Source of the DNA: Thermoprotei archaeon
GTDB taxonomy: Archaea > Thermoproteota > Thermoprotei > QMSL01 > B3-G16
Length of the DNA stretch: 7,727 nucleotides
Reading direction: 5' to 3'
Assembly (NCBI GenBank): GCA_021158375.1
Contig: JAGGUS010000169.1
Span: 1 to 7,727 of the forward strand
In this document: positions 5,293 through 7,727 of the stretch, piece after piece
How the letters are laid out: each line of letters opens with the position of its first letter
Numbering within the stretch: position 1 is the stretch's first letter
Position numbers and translations under genes: made by a program
Notes under the pieces: generated by a model
Told to the model about the DNA's origin: nothing
Databases searched by the model: none
What the model saw: the letters and a program-made list of their open reading frames with translations, nothing else

Positions 5293-5302
5293 GCTTATAT
5301 GC
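5293..5302 (-). promoter_or_regulatory. TATA box of the disrupted secreted-protein gene
   Basis: On the minus strand GCATATAAGC gives a TATA-like box with a predicted start near 5271, close to the upstream limit of the open frame. This supports a former start codon near 5265-5272 rather than the ATG at 5233. Confidence 0.4.
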
Positions 5303-5341
5303 TATGCATTTAAATCTTGCTAAAATATGTGAAGCATAATA

Positions 5342-5380
5342 TTTATATCATTTTAAGTGAAAGATATCCTAGGGAGAAGG
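5342..5380 (+). promoter_or_regulatory. Promoter and ribosome binding site that fix a TTG start
   Basis: TTTATAT (5342-5348) is the TATA box and predicts transcription from about 5371. GGAGAAGG (5373-5380) follows as ribosome binding site before the TTG at 5384. An in-frame GTG at 5357 would lie upstream of the transcript start and has no such site, so it is rejected. Confidence 0.55.
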
Positions 5381-5383
5381 AAT

Positions 5384-5905
5384 TTGAGGAAAAAGATAAT
5401 CCTTTGGGGGCTCATCCTCTTCATAACAGGATTACTGGCCCCCGAAGTTACATGGCATATAGGATCGTGCTTTACGAGAGTGAGAATTATAAGAAAGACT
5501 ATTATTGACCAAAAGATAGAAGTCCCTCCCTTAGCGGTTAAAAGAATTCCATTTCATGGGGAGGCGTCTAATGAGACATGTGCTATTAGTTATTCGATAG
5601 AAGTTAATGGAGATATTCATTGGATGCTAATGGATTCAGGAGGTAATTTAATTTGCGATTCAAATGGCTATCCACCACCATATTTTTGGCTCGGAAATAA
5701 AACGTACTTTATATACTTAGATAATATGGACAATCCTCGTCAACAGAAGAGCGTTGAGGTTAAAGTGATGGTGCGATATGAAATTGAGGAGCGTTTAATT
5801 TCAATTGCTACCCTAACTAAGCTGTACAGGATACTCTCCCTTCTTGGAATACCGATGTGTATAGTGGGTGTAATGTTGATGATAGAGGGATTAGGGGACT
5901 CATAA
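5384..5905 (+). CDS. Bitopic membrane protein with extracytoplasmic beta-rich domain, function unknown
   Basis: With the TTG start the protein has 173 residues. MRKKIILWGLILFITGLLA is an N-terminal membrane anchor or signal segment with a positive start. A middle domain (about 25-145) is rich in beta-type patterns: ISYSIEVNG, then IHWMLMDSGG, then KTYFIYLDNMDNP and KSVEVKVMVRYE. A second membrane helix (about 150-170, ILSLLGIPMCIVGVMLMIEG) ends the chain. The layout, with an aromatic strand followed by a DN turn and an alternating strand, recalls GOLD/emp24-like sandwiches in archaeal membrane proteins; that is inference. Three Cys lie in or near the exposed domain (about 29, 66 and 85). The gene is divergent from the broken secreted-protein gene, with a shared region of about 110 bases holding both promoters. 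The start could also be GTG at 5357, giving 182 residues. Confidence 0.75.
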   Translation: MRKKIILWGLILFITGLLAPEVTWHIGSCFTRVRIIRKTIIDQKIEVPPLAVKRIPFHGEASNETCAISYSIEVNGDIHWMLMDSGGNLICDSNGYPPPYFWLGNKTYFIYLDNMDNPRQQKSVEVKVMVRYEIEERLISIATLTKLYRILSLLGIPMCIVGVMLMIEGLGDS

Positions 5906-5936
5906 GTGGTCTACTATCTCCGGGCATATACAAAAA

Positions 5937-5974
5937 TATTTATAATTACATGAACGTAGATTCTTAGGAGTGAT
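5937..5974 (+). promoter_or_regulatory. Promoter and strong ribosome binding site of the 115-residue membrane protein
   Basis: TATTTATAA (5937-5945) predicts transcription from about 5967, next to GGAGTGAT (5967-5974), which is close to the full complement of the archaeal 16S 3' end. ATG follows three bases later at 5978. Confidence 0.6.
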
Positions 5975-5977
5975 ACA

Positions 5978-6325
5978 ATGAAGATAGCGGTGTTGCGGTA
6001 CTTAATCTTGTTTGTGATGATGTTGTCGTCTTTGATATCATCCTTTCATTTGGATAACGCTTTCTTCTATCCATTATTACTATCAGGTCCCTTCATAGCA
6101 GGGCTTCTTGAAGGTATTATGGGCAATGATAGCATACATAAACGTATTCTCGTAATCGTGATTTTGGCAGTAACATCGTTAACCACAGCTTTTCCATTAA
6201 TTCATGGTTATAGTGATCTTGATCCCGTACTCCTATACTTAATCTTGCTATCCATTTACATCGCTTTTGGGCTCTTAGGAACTATTGTAAGTTCTATGCT
6301 CTTCAAAAGGTGCTCTAAACCTTAG
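5978..6325 (+). CDS. Small four-helix membrane protein, function unknown
   Basis: This 115-residue protein is almost all membrane helix: about 6-23, 29-48, 57-77 and 83-108, with a short basic tail (FKRCSKP) that would lie in the cytoplasm. Helix 2 carries the glycine-containing pattern SGPFIAGLLEGIMG, and the loop after it is charged (NDSIHKR). The size and the glycine-rich second helix recall small archaeal four-helix proteins of unknown function such as DUF5518, but this is a weak resemblance from memory. The ATG at 5978 is well supported by the strong ribosome binding site and TATA box. It has its own promoter, so it is not simply co-transcribed with the gene 72 bases upstream. No enzymatic residues stand out. 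Confidence 0.75.
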   Translation: MKIAVLRYLILFVMMLSSLISSFHLDNAFFYPLLLSGPFIAGLLEGIMGNDSIHKRILVIVILAVTSLTTAFPLIHGYSDLDPVLLYLILLSIYIAFGLLGTIVSSMLFKRCSKP

Positions 6326-6447
6326 CACCATGCTCTTTCTCAGCTCCTCACCTTTTATTTCTATTAATGAGCTTCAGTTCTTTACAATTATTATTCACCG
6401 TCGAATTCCACCTATTACCAGGATAGGTTAATGGTTAATAAACTCTA
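6326..6447. other. Intergenic, pyrimidine-rich region after the small membrane protein
   Basis: Pyrimidine-rich stretches (CTCTTTCTC at 6332-6340, CCTTTTATTTCT at 6351-6362) could end transcription of the upstream gene. No gene is visible on either strand. Confidence 0.4.
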
Positions 6448-6510
6448 CAATATCAGACAGGGTCGCGCTCATCATAAATCAGAGTTCACGGCCGTATCAT
6501 CACGGCTCAG
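6448..6510 (-). ncRNA. C/D box sRNA (2'-O-methylation guide)
   Basis: Read on the minus strand, the boxes come in the order and spacing of an archaeal C/D sRNA. Box C GTGATGA is at 6497-6503, guide 1 (14 bases) at 6483-6496, box D' CTGA at 6479-6482, a three-base TTT spacer at 6476-6478, box C' ATGATGA at 6469-6475, guide 2 (12 bases, GCGCGACCCTGT) at 6457-6468 and box D CTGA at 6453-6456. Such RNAs bind L7Ae, Nop5 and fibrillarin and direct methylation of rRNA or tRNA. By the five-base rule the target nucleotide is a G for guide 2 and a C for guide 1. The ends are estimated, since the terminal stem is weak. CTTAAGATA (6531-6539, minus strand) is a poor but well-placed TATA box. I could not assign the targets. 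Confidence 0.75.
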
Positions 6511-6534
6511 GATATGCTAAGAATTGGCCGTATC
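6490..6534. repeat. 9-bp direct repeat GGCCGTATC, one copy inside the sRNA guide
   Basis: GGCCGTATC lies at 6490-6498, covering the start of guide 1 and the edge of box C, and again at 6526-6534, upstream of the sRNA. The second copy may be left from a local duplication. Confidence 0.35.
6509..6523 (-). repeat. 15-bp inverted repeat, right copy
   Basis: On the minus strand this is TTCTTAGCATATCCT, identical to 1234-1248. It lies a few bases before box C of the sRNA, about at its expected 5' end. Confidence 0.4.
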
Positions 6535-6573
6535 TTAAGCTTTTCCCTACGTAATGAAATGTTCATAGCTAAA

Positions 6574-6583
6574 TTATATTTAA
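6574..6583 (+). promoter_or_regulatory. TATA box of the methyltransferase gene
   Basis: TTATATTTAA predicts transcription from about 6604, leaving a leader of about 13 bases before ATG 6617. No clear ribosome binding site is present in that leader, consistent with near-leaderless translation. Confidence 0.5.
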
Positions 6584-6616
6584 TCTAGTTTAGGTATTAT
6601 TCATTATCAGAGAACT

Positions 6617-7727
6617 ATGAGACCCAATTTCGAACGACTAAACGCAGTGTTGTTCTTAGAGGAACCTCCGGATAGAGTTCCCTTCTACGATCTCTTCGCT
6701 GACCCTGAAGTCGTAGAAGCAATTACTGGTGAGCACTTAATCGCTGGCCCCTATCTTGGGAGTATTCATAGTGCTAAAGTTGCCCTAAAGGGAGATCAAA
6801 AAGCTATTAGAGCAATTAGACATGACATAGGTGTTCAGATAAAGTTTTACTATAAGCTAGGCTACGATTATGTCCCCCTCTCTATTCCGACTCCGTTTCC
6901 TAGAACTAACATACTGTTAGCTGATGATACTGCGCTCTTACGTAGGTCTAAACGAGCATGGCAAAATGAATATAAAGGTATGATAGAAACGCGTGAAGAT
7001 TTCGAGAATTATCAATGGCCCGATCCAATGGATATTCAAGAAGTCTTCCTTTTCTTGTATGATGTTGCAGTGAAGGAGTTGCCTAAAGGCATGATGATAA
7101 TTCCCCTTACTCCTGGAGGTGTTTTAGAAAACGTCATGTGGCTTATGGGCACTGTTCCCTTTGCTAAAGCGCTCTATAGAGATCCGATACTGATAAGGAA
7201 GATGTTCGAAAAAGTAGGGGAAACCTTATCGTTCTATTGTAAGGTCTGTGCTGAATGTGAAATGGTAGGCGCTATGACTATGGGCGATGATATGGGTTTT
7301 AGAAGCGGCCCAATGCTATCCCCTGAAAAGCTTAGAGAATACGTATTCCCATGGCAGAAGAGATGTGTAGAAAACGTTCATAAACATGGAAAACCATTCA
7401 TCCTTCATAGTTGTGGAAATCTAAAGATCGTAATGGATGATCTTATAAATTACGTCGGAATAGATGCAAAGCACTCATTTGAGGATGTAACATACCCAGT
7501 TACGGAGTACAAAGAGCTATTTGGTGATAGAATAGCAATACTAGGCGGTGTTGATATGGATAAACTAACCCGAATGCCTATAGATCAATTTAAGGATTAC
7601 GTTAAGGAGATCATTCGGAGATGCGCTCCTGGAGGTGGTTATGCTTTAGGATGTGGCAATAGTGTTGCTAACTATATAAAGCTAGAGAACTACCTTGTAA
7701 TGCTCGAAATAGGAAAGAAATATGGTA
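6617..7727 (+). CDS. URO-D superfamily methyltransferase, MtaA/MtbA-like corrinoid type (3' end cut by window)
   Basis: The first 370 residues are present and the frame is still open at the window end. The chain fits the uroporphyrinogen decarboxylase superfamily barrel: an N-terminal PDRVPFYDLF segment, PLTPGGVLENVMWLMG (163-178), MGDDMGFRSGPMLSP (222-236) and a late LGGVD (309-313). The zinc ligands of the cobalamin:CoM methyltransferase branch are visible as His264 and Cys266 in ILHSCGN and Cys346 in ALGCGNS. True heme-pathway decarboxylases lack this HxC...C site, so methyl transfer from a corrinoid protein or substrate is more likely than HemE activity. No corrinoid protein, methyltransferase partner or CoM gene is in the window, so the substrate is unknown. 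Usual family length is 340-380 residues, so only a few residues are probably missing. ATG 6617 is chosen by the TATA box position. Confidence 0.85.
   Translation, partial: MRPNFERLNAVLFLEEPPDRVPFYDLFADPEVVEAITGEHLIAGPYLGSIHSAKVALKGDQKAIRAIRHDIGVQIKFYYKLGYDYVPLSIPTPFPRTNILLADDTALLRRSKRAWQNEYKGMIETREDFENYQWPDPMDIQEVFLFLYDVAVKELPKGMMIIPLTPGGVLENVMWLMGTVPFAKALYRDPILIRKMFEKVGETLSFYCKVCAECEMVGAMTMGDDMGFRSGPMLSPEKLREYVFPWQKRCVENVHKHGKPFILHSCGNLKIVMDDLINYVGIDAKHSFEDVTYPVTEYKELFGDRIAILGGVDMDKLTRMPIDQFKDYVKEIIRRCAPGGGYALGCGNSVANYIKLENYLVMLEIGKKYG

Noticed and set aside
5317..5508. Plus-strand 63-residue frame overlapping the bitopic protein gene
   Set aside because: It starts upstream of the predicted transcript start and overlaps the better supported frame that carries the signal anchor and ribosome binding site.
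1..7727. CRISPR array or cas genes
   Set aside because: No regularly spaced repeats with unique spacers and no Cas-like protein were found.

Overview
The window looks archaeal, most likely from a thermophilic or hyperthermophilic member of the Thermoproteota (Crenarchaeota). The DNA is AT-rich. Several genes have a TATA box about 25 bases before the start codon or before a very short leader. Ribosome binding sites match the archaeal GGAG/GGTGA type, TTG starts are in use, a tRNA 3' end with encoded CCA is present, and there is a convincing archaeal C/D box guide RNA. No genus can be named from the sequence alone. GC-rich islands inside this DNA mark structured RNA.

Left part (1-1200): the tail of an unidentified gene, then a serine recombinase gene with its own TATA box and perfect palindromes on both sides, then a truncated tRNA-Val(TAC). 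The tRNA copy holds only the 3' half, starting in the anticodon loop. This is the usual scar of an element integrated into a tRNA gene. The geometry puts the element to the left of the scar, with the recombinase as its last gene.

Middle part (1200-3130): a complete vapBC-type toxin-antitoxin operon (AbrB-fold antitoxin and PIN-domain toxin, overlapping by 41 bases), with two tandem 9-bp repeats between TATA box and ribosome binding site. It is followed by a GC-rich, hairpin-forming segment with its own TATA box, a candidate non-coding RNA that may be a decayed IS200/IS605 right end. Next is a second antitoxin gene (ribbon-helix-helix type) broken by a single TGA where Trp is expected, with no partner toxin.

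Right-middle part (3130-6330): genes for the cell envelope without known function. These are a 429-residue multi-pass membrane protein with a soluble C-terminal tail (minus strand), a secreted-protein pseudogene in three frames (minus strand), a bitopic protein with a beta-rich middle domain, and a small four-helix membrane protein (both plus strand). Each intact gene has its own TATA box, so they are neighbours rather than one operon.

Right end (6330-7727): an intergenic region with a minus-strand C/D box sRNA showing C, D', C' and D boxes and two guides, then a nearly complete URO-D-superfamily methyltransferase of the zinc-dependent corrinoid type (MtaA/MtbA-like). The overall picture is an accessory, decaying region between core functions: mobile-element scars, toxin-antitoxin remains and fast-evolving membrane proteins. 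The best leads for something undescribed are the structured RNA at 2350-2492, the recombinase with its palindromes beside the tRNA scar, and the guide RNA.
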